DNA from: Cordylochernes scorpioides
Taxonomy: Eukaryota; Arthropoda; Arachnida; Pseudoscorpiones; Chernetidae
Assembly (NCBI GenBank): GCA_030710605.1
Contig: CP092880.1
Span: 11,263,639-11,327,638, forward strand
Direction: 5' to 3'
DNA: 64,000 nucleotides
Positions 42,203-54,380 of the stretch are shown in pieces (the first letter of the stretch is position 1; each line of letters begins with the position of its first letter). The notes under the pieces were generated by a model, which was given only the letters and a program-made list of their open reading frames with translations, searched no databases and was not told the DNA's origin. The position numbers and the translations under genes are program-made.

Positions 42203-42575
42203 AGGCCATGATAATCATGGTGGGTAGTTGACGATTGCTTTTACAGTAAGTACACCAAATGTCTACACATTGTATGAATCAGTTCGGCTTTAGAAACTTA
42301 CAAGTGTGTCTGAGCCTCGATTAGTTACTTGCATTCACTAGTGGGGCTCTACTCTTCCCCGGCAGATACCATCAAAAGTTTCAAGCTTTACAAGCTTGAT
42401 ACCTTAGTGTGTTTGAGTGAAGATAAGAAAGAAGAAGATTGGTGGGGTTAATATTGGCAAAAATTGGGTGCCATTGAATCACCTTTCCTTCAGTAAAAAG
42501 TTCTCTATGTGAGATTCGATTCCGCATCGTGGCTATAGGAATTCGACAGGTTTAAACCATTTCTAAACCTATGGG
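42203..42575 (-). mobile_element. SINE S1, diverged and interrupted copy
   Basis: CATGATAATCATGGTGGGTA, AAGTACACCAAATGTCTAC and a degenerate B box near 42510 match S1. About 90 bp of unrelated sequence (about 42350-42440) splits the body. Confidence 0.6.
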
Positions 42576-42619
42576 TTAAATAAGGATTCAATTTATCACT
42601 TTTTTAGCGCCCTCTATCG

Positions 42620-43320
42620 CCAAAAATACATCAATATAAACGCTAATTTTCAATAATTTAAACCTCTTTTTTATATAAAAATAGCTTTAAATATTTGTGT
42701 CAATTTTTAGCGATAGTAGGAGCTATGTTGTTGATGATCATATTTGACATGTTGTCCAGCAGGCTTGTTTCGTGACAAGAACATTGTAAGATGCATGTAA
42801 TACTAATTCTGCGCTATCTTTTTTTATAGTCTAAAAAAGCTTATATATGTAGTCTCCTCAAACACAATTTTTTACATTTCTTAACAAATGCAGAGAAACT
42901 ATGTAAGAAATATAGGAAATCAGTTTAACCCATTAGTAGAATGATCTGACAATTTTGATAATTAAAAATGGTTTATTGACATCTAGTCAATGGTCAAGAG
43001 AGAGTTTACAGAGTTTAAAATAGTAGAGAAAATATATACACCAGACGAGGCCTTCTCCGAAGGTACGTCTGGATCCTAACAGGAGCTTAGAATCGTCTTG
43101 AGTTCAGACAGGTCCTTGCGAGTTTGCCAATTTATGGCAAAACAGTTGAGAGGGGTTTGCACTGATGAGCCCTTCCCATTTTAAAATTAGCAATATATAA
43201 GTTTATATTATAGTTTTTATAATTATATATAAATGTAGTTTTGAAAAATTTCATGCATTTTAAAAGGGTAGAAATGTAGAAAAAAGTCAATATTTTCTAC
43301 ATTTTATATCTTTTATAATA
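42620..43320. other. Mostly unassigned; contains an F1-like fragment
   Basis: At 43106-43186 GGCAAAACAGTTGAGAGGGG followed by TTTGCACTGATGAGCCC resembles the F1 inner arm. A small hairpin, CCAGACGAGGCC ... GTACGTCTGG, lies at 43042-43073. No gene recognised. Confidence 0.4.
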
Positions 43321-43322
43321 TA

Positions 43323-43475
43323 CTAGACGAATGGCCCGGGCAACGCCCGGGTTTTACCCGAGTGCGTATATATTTTAAAAACGTTTTAATTCAAATACTA
43401 TTCGTTACAATTATAAATTGGCGCCGTGGATGTCTCTCTTGTGAAACGTCCCGCCCCAAACTGTGTGTGTCTTGA
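43323..43475 (-). mobile_element. Helitron 3' end
   Basis: On the plus strand CTAG (43324-43327) is followed by ACGAATGG and the hairpin CCCGGGCAACGCCCGGG, then TTTTACCCGAG. Inward lie TTACAATTATAAATTGGCGC and CGTGGATGTCTCTCTTGTG, shared with the ends at 15960-16030 and 43800-43880. Confidence 0.75.
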
Positions 43476-43782
43476 AAATATAAAAATAAAAATGTGAATT
43501 TTCATAAAGATTTCATCATGTCGATTTTTTTTTTTTGCATTTCACCTACTAAATCGATAGAGATAATTACATTTGCAACATGAACTTAGGTATATTGACT
43601 AAATAGAAAACTGCATAGTAATAAAGATCATTTTTTAAAGGCACCATATCGTTTTTTTTTAATAAAATCGAAACAAAAATTAACGATAAATAACGATAAT
43701 TGCCCTAAAAAGAAATTGCCTTAAAAAAAAAGAAACATTCGCGGTGATTTTGTCTTGCATTCGTTTATACAATTATTATATA

Positions 43783-43995
43783 TGAATGACCCGGGCAACG
43801 CCCGGGTTTTACCCGATTAAATGCTTTTATTCAAATACTATTCGTTACAATTATAAATTGGCGCCGTGGATGTCATTCTTGTATATTATATAAATGAGTT
43901 TTAAAAATTGTAAAAAAAAAAAAATGCATCGGCCGGGAATCGAACCCGGGCCGCCCGCGTGGCAGGCGAGCATTCTACCAGTGAACCACCGATGG
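43783..43995 (-). mobile_element. Helitron 3' end carrying a tRNA-Gly-like unit
   Basis: The hairpin CCCGGGCAACGCCCGGG lies at 43791-43807, but the CTAG end is lost. Inward come the shared TTATAAATTGGCGCCGTGG block, CATTTATATAATATACAAGA on the complement, a T run and the tRNA-Gly-like unit. This arrangement equals 15866-16063 in inverted orientation. Confidence 0.65.
43925..43995 (-). tRNA. tRNA-Gly(GCC)-like, near-canonical
   Basis: It is the best of the three glycine units. Anticodon GCC, T-stem CCGGG/CCCGG and discriminator A are correct. Two departures are C for G at position 1, so the first acceptor pair is lost, and a G to C change in the D-loop (TTCACTGG). It shares the position-1 change with 15866-15936. 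It could still be transcribed, but the repeat context argues for a pseudogene. Confidence 0.65.
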
Positions 43996-44375
43996 TTATG
44001 AAAAATCCCATCCGTGAGCTTCAAACAGACAGAATAAGGCAAATATATAAGTAGATACCATCTAAAGCTCTTGCAAATTTCATGGAACTTTGATTCTTCA
44101 ACGAGCCAAAGATGTAACTAAAAGATTGAACAATGTAGATGGGAGTATATAGTATAAAATATATGCATCATATTGCCACAGTTTCAAATTAGAATTTTAT
44201 TAATCAATTGAAACCCTTTGTGAGTGATATTTTCCTCACAACAAAACTAGAAAAAATGAAAAATCAGTTATAGAATTTACATACCTTCCTTATATAACAT
44301 TGAACATAAAGGTTTTTACATATTTACTAATAGTTTTGAAAATAGAGCAATCCATATTTAATTCATTATTAAAAA

Positions 44376-44777
44376 TGGCATATCCTGACCACTGACCAAT
44401 ATTGGCAAAATGAATCTTTTATTCAATCCAATATATGCCTTGTTTTATTATCTAATATTTACTAATAGAGACATTTGATTTACATGTTCTATAAACAAAT
44501 TTCGTGAAAATATATTCAAAAATATTCACTTATTTCACCAAGACTTTATAAAATTCTGATATTCTTGAATAGCTTTTTAAATTTTTTTTCCCCTTTTATT
44601 CTATGTTTTATATATATATGTTTTAACTTTTAATTAGACAATTTTAATTTATATTTGGACTTTTTCCGTTTTAATTTAGACACATGGACTTTTTATTGAA
44701 GAATCCATGTGTCTAAATAAAAATGAAAAAAAAAAGTCTAAATATAAATTAAAATTGTCTAATTAAAAGTTAAAAAC
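44376..44777. repeat. MITE fragments and an AT-rich foldback
   Basis: At 44376-44455 an M1 end (GGCATATCCTGACCA) is fused to an M2 arm (CCAATATTGG ... CAATATATGCC). At 44624-44777 two arms of about 70 bp (TTTTAACTTTTAATTAGACA ... ATGGA and the complement) form a separate foldback that ends seven bases before the large Tc1-type element. Confidence 0.65.
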
Positions 44778-45829
44778 CTATATACAGGGTGATCCAAAAG
44801 TCCCGCACAACTTTAAAAATTAATAACTCCGCGAATATTTGCGCTAAAGAAATGCGGTAAACACCATTGTGTTCAGGATGCAATGGATTTTTTATGGCAA
44901 ATAATGAAAAATTCGAAATTGATTTTAGTTACAACTTTATTCACTAGATGGCGCTCTACCAGAATCAGAGATTCAGCGGCCAAATTGTTTGATAAATTGA
45001 AAAATATAACTGAACGACACGTATTTTTCCTTTTTGAATACCAGGAAAGAACCCTAATAATATCAAATGATAAATTAATAAAACACCATTTCGCCAAAAG
45101 TTAGAAGAATTGGTTGACGATTTTTAAATACAATCTGAGATATGTAAAATAGGTATATGCAAATTAAAACATGTAGCAAAAAATATTTATATTTTAGATG
45201 GAGTTTTGTGAAATAAATTGAAGGTTTGAAAATAACTACTGATATCAATACACGATTTTTGAAATGTTAATATAGTACCAAAAATTATGATGGCACTACA
45301 AATAGGATTTCGTGCTATAAGGAATGTATAGTTTCTTGACTAATTGTCGACATTTGATTATTTAACTGGATATTTGTCATGATCCAAAAATGAAATATAG
45401 AGGGGAGTGGCAAAATATATTTGTCGTACTTTATTCCAAATATCCTATGGGTTTGTCAAATGTTATCATTGTTTATTATACTGTACATAATTTTGAAAAT
45501 GTATCCCCTCAAAAAAATCTTTTTTAAATCGACCTTTTACGTTGAAAAACGTGATAGTAAAATCATTTTGTATTATTTTTTGCGCAAAACATCTAAATTT
45601 GGGGGGGGGGGGGGGTACAGAAATTATTCCTTATGCTATTTCTTCTAATGAGCGAAACGCGATAAACTAAACATAAGGGGTAAAATTGTGTATACCAGTG
45701 TTATTCGAGAAGTTATAACACTTTGGCCTGCACGACATAATATAAAATGTGGGCAAATGACAAACAAAAAAATTACTGTTTACAGAAAAAAAAAGAGTCA
45801 AGATGTGAGGACAGCATTTATTATTCCCA

Positions 45830-46995
45830 TAACCCAAAACAAAGAGCTGCAAAATATAACACATGAGGTAACTGCCTTCTCTCTTGTATTAGGTCACAAT
45901 CCTTGCTCAATGTGGCGCCCTTCATTCTCAAACACCGCCTGCAGACGATAGATGACAGAATGGTCACAATTAAATAGTTGAAATTTATAAAACGTGCCAT
46001 CTGATAGAAGCATTCAACATGGCCAATGTGGTAGGCCGGCATCGATAAAAACGCGACTTAATGTACCCCCATAACCGAAATTGTAAGGCGTCAAGTCTGG
46101 TGATATTGGGGGCCACTGGTATATAAAGTGGCGACTTATCAACGAATTCCACCGAACGTATCCTTCAGCAATTGTTTGGCACCGCGGGAGATATGAGGAG
46201 GTCCTCCATCTTGCAAGAATGTTATTTCGCTTAGTACTTGTCTGTCCTGCAATATGGGAATAACCTTTTCTCTCAAAAGTTGAACATAACGTTCACCAGT
46301 TACAAAAACGGTGTTAAAAGTTCTTCCATTGATTTTTTCAAAGAAAAATGGCCCAATAATAAAAGAAGAAGTAACCCACACAAAACTGTAACTCTGTGCT
46401 GATGAAGTGGTATTTCTGTAAAAATCCTAGGGTTTTCTGTTGCCAAAATGAGGCAGTTTTGAATGTTAAATTCTCCCATTAGATAAAAGTGAGCATCATC
46501 TGTTCTTAGAACATTTGACAGCCAGTTTTCATCAATATCAATTTGCCGGAAAACCCATGCAGCGAATTCTTGACGCTTCTCAAAATCGCTGACTTTCAAC
46601 TCGTGGAAACTTTGAATTTTGTTAGGATATTTTTATAGAAAAATTCTAAATGTGTGTTCTCTCCAAACTGTTCAATACGAAATTCCCGTTTGTCGAGAAA
46701 CTTGTCTAGCACTTACTTCTCCATACGTGGATAACGTTTCAATAGCTTCAGCATTCTGCAAAACCGTAACAGCCACTGACTTGCATGTCGATGGTCTTCC
46801 ACTCCGAGGTTTTGCTTCCAGAGATCCAGTTTCCTCAAAACTTTTAAACAATCGTTTTAGAGAATAGCAACTCATTGGTCCTTTACCGCTTCGAATATCT
46901 TTAAAGGAACGAAACGCTCGTAAAGCTTCAGTGGCAGATTTTGAATCACAATTAAAACAATTCACCAAGAGTGCTTTATCCTGTAGTGACGGCAT
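45830..46995 (-). pseudogene. Transposase of element E, copy C1
   Basis: From ATG at 46995 it has an N-terminal helix-turn-helix region (ETGSLEAKPRSGRPST, then SARQVSRQTGISYGTVWR), as in IS630/Tc1-type transposases. An in-frame TAA follows RIFL near 46635. The catalytic part has RTDDAHF (first Asp) and FLQDGGPPHIS (second Asp). A frameshift near 46375 separates them. At the third position PDLTPYNFGYG has N where D or E is expected. The copy cannot make an active enzyme. Confidence 0.8.
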
Positions 46996-47130
46996 TCCAG
47001 GGGGAAGGGGAGAAGTTCGACCACACCTCCTTGCGGTCCCCCCTGGACCCTTGGAATATTTGACCAAATTCTGGTTCGTTTCCAAGATGACTAACGTTGC
47101 AACGGCACCCATTTTCAAATGAAGAGCAAA

Positions 47131-49170
47131 ACTGATATCTCCAGTAATGCTACCGCGTCCGGGGTAACCGCCGCGTCAGAAGCTGCAGCTCGAGCTCATG
47201 ATGAGAAATCTACTACGAGGACACAATTCAATCTACTACAACTCAATATAAATGGTACCAAGAGGAAAATAAAGAGCTGACTTGTCTTCTCTGTGACAAC
47301 AATGTACATATTAATTGTCCTCAGGAGACAAAATTGAATCAGAATCTGAGATTCAATATCAAAGATTATACAACACTACGAATGGACAGACCGGAAAAAT
47401 TCGGAGGAGGACTTGCCGTTTTGATAAAACTCTAGAAATCAAATTTAAGGAAATCGCCTATAATCAGAGTAAGCCTAGAGAAAGCACGACAGAAGCTCAG
47501 GCAATAGAAATCTATCTTACAGATAAAACAATTCCAATCATAAATGTTTATCACCACGATAATACTAGCATCAATGCAGGCCTGATAGAGACATTAAGTG
47601 AAGCGTCTTCGGATATCGCAATCATACTTGGTGATTTTAACGCCGAAAGACCAACTTGGGGATCACCTGTCCAGGATAACAAAGGTCAGCAGGTTGAGGA
47701 CATGCTAACCGACCTCGACCTTACGCCGTTAAATAACGAAAAGAACACCTATATATCCAAGTCCACAGGCACAGAATCCGCAATAGACATCACAGCGATA
47801 AATTACAACATCGCTCCCACAACACAATGGAAAATTCTGAAAAGTGCAATCAGTGACCACAGACCAATTTTAACAACCCTAAAATTCAAATTTGAGATGT
47901 TTCAACAGAATAAAAGAACACTGGAAAAAAATTTACAGAAAAGCTTGAAGAACTGTGCAACGAAGAAACAAATCACAGAACGATTGACAAAAACTTGGTA
48001 AAATTCTTTTTGAACATATCCAAAGCTGCAAAAGTATCGATACCTATAGGTAGACATAAAGACCTGTGAATACTTTACTGGAAGGACCACAATATCGAGG
48101 CAATGATTGCAGAGAGAGACAATAAAAATGAACTTCTTAAAACAAATAAAACAGAAGAAATCATAAAGGAACTCATTGAAATTAGTCACAAAATAAGAAC
48201 AAGAAATTTGGATATTCAAACAAGAAAAATGGGCAGAATTCTGCAAAGAAAATGGATCCAAAAAAGGAAAGCCATCACTGGAATATAATTAGTGTTATAA
48301 AACTCAAAACCAACACTAATCATCCAATACTCTAACCGATATGAACAGCGAGAACGAACAAACAGATGGCTGACATAATTTCTGAATATCTTTCAAGCAC
48401 TTCCAGACTCAGCTATACGAATGAAGGCAGGACTCTAAAAATTAATATAAACAAGTTAGTTAAACACAAGCAAGAAATTACCATCAACAAGATATTTACT
48501 CGAGAGACTTCACACTGAATGAGCTAAACTCATAAAAATAGGAAAGTTAAATCCAAGATGTCACCTGGAGATGCTCTAATCTTTGGTTAAATGATTAGGC
48601 ACTTTGGAGACGAAGCTAAAAATCAACTCCTATGAATACTGAACATTTCATGGCAAACTCGTAAACTACCAAAGAATTGGAAGATATCAATTATAGTGCC
48701 AATACTGAAACCAAACAAAGATGCTAAGGAATGCAAGAACTATCGGCCAATTGCTCTTACAAGCATACTTTGTAAAATAACAGAATGAATTATCCACTCT
48801 AGGCTTATAGTCTGGCTCACTAACAATAATAAAATAAACTTCTACCAAACTGCCTAAAGATCCAGACACTGTACAACTGATAAACTGTTCTACTTCTGTC
48901 AATCAATAATAGATTTCTAGGAAAAACCGCCAAAGAAGACAACGGCCGTATTCCTGGATATGACCTCAGCTTTTGTTCGAGTGTAGAAATTATTTGAAAG
49001 GCTGCACAACATCGGAGTAAGAGGAAAAACTCAATCTGAATTGCAGACTTCTTAAGGGGAAGAAGGACAAAGGTTCGGGTCAATGGAACATTTTCCAAGG
49101 ACCGAAGAACATGGGCTGGTGTACCTCAGGGATCTGTGCTCAGTCCTCTACTCTTCTCGCTATATATTAA
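47131..49170 (+). pseudogene. LINE-B endonuclease and reverse transcriptase, decayed
   Basis: The open segment 47315-48001 has IILGDFNAERPTWGS and SDHRPI, two signature motifs of the exonuclease-endonuclease-phosphatase domain of apurinic-type LINEs. Broken RT blocks follow: VPILKPNKDAKECKNYRPIA (about 48697-48756), VFLDMTSAF (about 48940), and GVPQGSVLSPLLFSLYIN (49114-49170), which is RT block 4/5. Multiple stops and frameshifts separate them. The YxDD block is absent because the gypsy inserted here. Jockey/CR1-like. Confidence 0.8.
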
Positions 49171-49691
49171 CTGTTGTTTATGTAAATAGATGAATATTAT
49201 TTGTATTATTTAAAGCCTCATTATGTAAAAATATATGTATATATAAATTGGACATTTGTTGTTGGCCATGGTCAAGTTTGAGCTCTTGTACGTCTAATTA
49301 CGACACAACAAAAGTGGCGACGAGGATGCGCGATCTACAGAGCCAGTAAAAAGCTGAGGAAAACGGCGTCTATGCAAGTATAACAACTACAACTTTTAAA
49401 CAAATCTGACTCTCGGATTATGGAGAGGAAAAATAAGAAAATGGGTTAAGATTACATCTTTTAAACTATCTGAATCAAGAAAACAAAGGAGTAGAAAAGA
49501 TCAGCATGACAAGTTCAAAGTTAATAATACCTTTTAGATGCTATAGCCCAGTGGAGGACACTTCGATCTTTTTGTACAAAAATTTGAGGCTTTCTTTTTG
49601 GCATCTGAAGAAGGAGATTAAATGCTGATTTTTACCTCGCTACCAGATTCTGAAACTTTGAAGCAGGGAAACAACATTTTCTTCTGGTCCA

Positions 49692-50063
49692 ATGAATGAT
49701 CAACCCTATGATACTATCTTTCGAAGAATTAAGCTGCATTTGGATCCAAAGAAGAAAGTGATACCACAGCTATGCAGATTTTTAAAGAGAATTCAACAGG
49801 AAGGAGAATCAATTTCGGAATATCTTAGAGAATTGAAACATTTGGCAATAAATTGTAATTTCGTCGATATGTTGGGAACCATGATGCGAGACCGTTTTGT
49901 GGCTGGAATCAAGTCGGAAATCCTGCAAAAGAAGCTACTACAAGAGGACGACGATGTCACCCTGGATAAAGTTTTTGCAGTGGCGATCTCTTTCGAATTG
50001 GCGGAGATAAATACAAGAGAATTACAAGATAAATTAGTGGTCAAGATATCCCCTGTGAATTGA
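49692..50063 (+). pseudogene. Gypsy gag fragment
   Basis: The frame includes FRRIKLHLDPKKKVIPQLC and FLKRIQQEGESISEYLREL. The helical Q-x-x-ES-x-x-EY/F-L-x-x-L signature is typical of Ty3/gypsy gag (retrotrans_gag). Stops precede it (49430-49690) and follow it. A CCHC knuckle is partly visible downstream: CYRCGERHSH near 50140, and CNKLGHLSRVC in the next frame. Confidence 0.75.
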
Positions 50064-50151
50064 AAGGATAAAAAGGGCGACTACAATAATAGTACGGCGC
50101 AGTATAGGCCTTTCAGGCAAAGTGGCAAAGGCAAAATAGTGTGTTATAGAT

Positions 50152-50504
50152 GTGGTGAAAGACATTCACACGTGGCATCTGTTTTATCTCATAGAACAAA
50201 GACTTGTTTTAAAATGTAATAAACTGGGTCATTTAAGTAGGGTCTGCAAAGCTAGTAAAAGAATGTGGGGATGTAAATTTGTACAAGAGGACTCTATACA
50301 TTCTGTACAGGGCGAAACTGATGCCACAATAAATTTAACAGTAGATGATTATTATTTGTGCTTTACAATAGATACAGGAAGTCCAGTTACGTTAATACCT
50401 AAAGATATTTATAAGAATTATTGGCAAGGTAAAATAATATTTCCAACAAATTTAAGATTAAAATCCTTTTGTGGTAAATCAATAGAGATTATAGATCAAA
50501 GAAA
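50152..50504 (+). pseudogene. Gypsy zinc knuckle and protease, interrupted
   Basis: CNKLGHLSRVC (50212-50244) precedes FTIDTGSPVTLIPKDIY, the aspartic-protease active site with DTG. The frame runs into the TA where element E copy C2 has inserted (50505-50506). It resumes after C2 at 55681 with a frame that reaches ILLGREWLKQF, the C-terminal protease motif. Removing C2 and one TA restores a continuous reading, which dates C2 after the gypsy. Confidence 0.85.
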
Positions 50505-51549
50505 TACAGGGTGATCCAAAAGTCCCGCACAACTTTAAAAATTAATAACTCCGCGAATATTTGCGCTAGAGAAATGCGGTAAACACCATTGTGTTCAGGA
50601 TGCAATGGGAATTTTTATGGCAAATAATGAAAAATTCGAAATTGATTTTAGTTACAACTTTATTCGCTAGATGGCGCTCTACCAGAATCAGAGATTCAGC
50701 GGCCAAATTGTTTGATAAATTGAAAAATATAACTGAACGACACGTATTTTTCCTTTTTGAATACCAGGAAAGAACCCTAATAATATCAAATGATAAATTA
50801 ATAAAACACCATTTCGCCAAAAGTTAGAAGAATTGGTTGACGATTTTTAAATACAATCTGAGATATGTAAAATAGGTATATGCAAATTAAAACATGTAGC
50901 AAAAAAATATTTATATTTTAGATGGAGTTTTGTGAAATAAATTGAATATTTTAAAATAACTACTGATATCAATACACGATTTTTGAAATGTTAATATAGT
51001 ACCAAAAATTATGATGGCACTACTAATAGGATTTCGTGCTATAAGGAATGTATAGTTTCTTGACTAATTGGCGACACTTGACTATTTAACTGGATATTTG
51101 TCATGATCCAAAAATGAAATATAGAGGGGAGTGACAAAATATATTTGTCGTACTTTATTCCAAATATCCTATGGGTTTGTCAAATGTTATCATTGTTTAT
51201 TATACTGTACATAATTTTGAAAATGTATCCCCTCAAAAAAAATCACTTTTAAATCGACCTTTTGCTTTGAAAAACGTGGCAGTAAAATCATTTTGTATTA
51301 TTTTTTGCGCAAAACATCTAAAGTTGGGGGGGGGGGGGGGGGGTAACAGAGATTATTCCTTATGCTATTTCTTCTAATGAGCGAAAAGCGATAAACTAAA
51401 CATAAGGGGTAAAATTGTGTATACCAGTGTTATTCGAGAAGTTATAACACTTTGGCCTGCACGACATAATATAAAATTGTGGGCAAATGACAAACAAAAA
51501 AATTACCGACTACAGAAAAAAAAAAGAGTCAAGATGTGAGGACAGCATT

Positions 51550-52660
51550 TATTATTCCCATAACCCAAAACAAAGAGCTGCAAAATATAACACATGAGGT
51601 AACTGCATTCTCTCTTGTATTAGGTCACAATCCTTGCTCAATGTGGCGCCCATCATTCTCAAACACCGCCTGCAGACGATAGATGACAGAATGGTCACAA
51701 TTAAATAGTTGAAATTTATAAAACGTGCCATCTGATAGAAGCCTTCAACATGGCCAATGTGGTAGGCAGGCATCGATAAAAACGCGACTTAATGTACCCC
51801 CATAACCGAAATTGTAAGGCGTCAAGTCTGGTGATATTGGGGGCCACTGGTATATTAAAGTGGCGATTTATCACCGAATTCCACTGAACGTTTCCTTCAG
51901 CAATTGTTTGGCACCGCGGGAGATATGAGGAGGTCCTCCATCTTGCAAGAATGTTATTTCGCTTAGTACTTGTCTCAAAAGTTGAACATAACGTTCACCA
52001 GTTACAAAAACGGTTTTAAAAGTTCTTACATTGATTTTTTCAAAGAAAAATGGCCCAATAATAAAAGAAGAAGTGAACCCACACAAAACTGTAACTCTGT
52101 GCTGATGAAGTGGTATTTCTGTAAAATTCCTAGGGTTTTCTGTTGCCAAAATGAGGCAGTTTTGAATGTTAAATTCTCCCTTTAGATGAAAGTGAGCATC
52201 ATCTGTTCTTAGAACATTTGACAGCCAGTTTTCATCAATATCAATTTGCCGGAAAACCCATGCAGCGAATTCTTGACGCTTCTCAAAATCGCTGACTTTC
52301 AACTCGTGGAAACTTTGAATTTTGTTAGGGTATTTTTATAGAAAAATTCTAAATGTGTGTTCTCTCCAAACTGTTCCATACGAAATCCCCGTTTGTCGAG
52401 AAACTTGTCTAGCACTTACTTCTCCATACGTGGATAACGTTTCAATAGCTTCAGCATTCTGCAAAACCGTAACAGCCACTGACTTGCATGTCGATGGTCT
52501 TCCACTCCGAGGTTTTGCTTCCAGAGATCCAGTTTCCTCAAAACTTTTAATCAATCGCTTTAGAGAGTAGCAACTCATTGGTCCTTTACCGCTTCGAATA
52601 TCTTTAAAGGAACGAAACGCTCGTAATGATTCAGTGGCAGATTCTGAATCACAATTAAAA
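51550..52660 (-). pseudogene. Transposase of element E, copy C2
   Basis: Collinear with the C1 transposase. It shares the TAA after RIFL and the N at the third catalytic position (PYNFGYG). It lacks the C1 frameshift, so 51871-52302 is open, but has a 30-bp in-frame deletion after RYVQLLR. The N-terminal 12 or so codons are separated by the Helentron insert and lie at 54338-54375. Confidence 0.8.
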
Positions 52661-52668
52661 AAAACAAT

Positions 52669-54335
52669 GGTTGCCTGTAAAGTCGGTTTTACGGGCGAAG
52701 ATTTTACGTGACAACGGTAGAATATTTATTGATATGAATATAATTAAATTGCACAATAGGAACAAGGAATTGAATGAAAATAAGAATTGCACAAATTTTA
52801 ACTATAGAAATATATTTTGTTTACTAAAACATTGTACATGTAAACTTAAACTTAACTAATTCCTATTTGAGTGATTTTGTTGAGGATAGGACGATGATAG
52901 GACTTGCATAAATGGAAGGCGCGGTGAGACCAAACGTTCACTGATAGGATCCAGAGGCGGTAGACCTGGAGGTATGTCAGGATATGAGAAGCCGTTGACC
53001 TTTGCGAGAGTAGGAAGCTTACGCTTATTCAGTGATTGTCTACAGGTGTTGCAAGACTTTGTATAATCCTCCTTGCGTAGCTGCCGATTTTCCTTAACGT
53101 ACCAATCCGAGATTACCTTCAGTTGTAGTGCAGTGATGGTTTTAAGGTCATTCTTGAACCACAATCTGTCACAAACCGAGCAAGCATGGCCAAAATCGTT
53201 GTCCAGGAAAGTAGATTGAAATCTCCGTATTGACGATGACCATTTGGTATACCAGGTGGATTGTTCCAGTTGTATTGCTGTTTGGCTTGAAGAAGTAGTC
53301 GGTTGTACATCAGTCCGAGAAGATGCTGCTCTACGTTGTCGGAATGCACGTTGCCGTTGGAGCGTTAGTTAGGGGAACGCTCGTTCTCTCCGCCACGACA
53401 GGAACGCTTGTTCTCTCCACCACAGAACAAGACGTTGAAGCAGGTGACTCTGACGTACCGCTGGTGAGGGCTATGTTAGCAGATTTACGTAGCTTGAACC
53501 TGCGTTGCCTCTCCGCAGCCGCTTTTGCAAAGGCTCTTACTTGTTCAGGAGTTCTGGTCAATGCTTTTCGTAGTCTGTACTCACGTTGTCGCTGAGCATT
53601 CGTTCTGGCGGTAGAGGTGGTGTGTGGAACAACGAAAGGTACTGCAGACGTTGACGGCACGATATCCTCCGTCTCCATTGAAGTACTGGAAGTTGAAGGC
53701 ACCGTTTCCATTGTTTTGAGAGTGGTGATTCCTGTTGAACATTTGAAATTGAATGGATGAATTTTTAATTTAAAGAATCAATTTGAAAATCAAAACACTT
53801 ATTCAGATCGAAGGTTCAAATTTTTGCTAAATAAATTTGAAACTATTTAAAATTTGTAAAATAATAATTAATTAATTAATTAATTTTAAACTAATAATTT
53901 ACTTAACACTATCAACATTTATCAATAGTATGACATAACCTATAAACTCAGTTTCTCAACTTTTGTGTCAATCTAACAATTAATCAATCAATCATAGTTT
54001 ACGATAATGAAATATGAGTGTACAATTATTTACCTTTATTGTTGTAGTTGTTGTAAATGATGAATCTAAGCACTCCACATTTTCACTACAGACACAGCTG
54101 ACGATACTTTAACCACACGTGTGAACTTGTATTATGACGCTTTCTTGTTTTTCCAACGCCAAGAACGTTCGAGAAAGACAAAGACAGAGACAAGCATGCG
54201 CCGATTCAATGCGCCTAATTCTCTAGCGCTGCGCGCGCAGCACTCTCGTTCGGTGACTCATCGTAACGTTACCGGGCGTTACACTTTTTCATAAGTGACT
54301 CCCAGCCGCAACCTAATTTAAGACGTTGTCACGTC
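52669..54335 (-). mobile_element. Helentron/Helitron2-like fragment in C2
   Basis: The sequence interrupts the C2 transposase between CACAATTAAAA and CAATTCACCAAG, positions that are contiguous in C1. AACAAT lies on both sides (52663-52668, 54336-54341). Subterminal inverted repeats of 11 bp (ACGTGACAACG at 52706-52716, CGTTGTCACGT at 54324-54334) and GC-rich terminal stems resemble Helentron ends. It encodes the N-terminal part of a Helitron protein but lacks the Rep and helicase domains, so it is non-autonomous. Confidence 0.65.
52856..53711 (-). pseudogene. Helitron-type protein, N-terminal part only
   Basis: Three overlapping minus-strand frames run in sequence. 53711-53331 has a RQREYRLRK motif and serine/threonine-rich flanks. 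53349-53119 continues, and after a frameshift ACSVCDRLWFKNDLK can be read. 53164-52856 contains CNTCRQSLNKRKLPTLA, GLPPLDPISERLVSPRLPFM. These blocks match the conserved domain upstream of the HUH nuclease in animal Helitrons (DUF6570-like). Nothing of the nuclease or helicase follows. Confidence 0.7.
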
Positions 54336-54380
54336 AACAATTCACCAAGATTGCTTTATCCTGTAGTGACGGCATTCCAG

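Noticed and set aside
45600-45615. G-run and the matching run at 51327-51342 as a regulatory G-quadruplex
   Set aside because: They are homopolymer runs in copies of the same transposon and differ in length. Simple slippage explains them.
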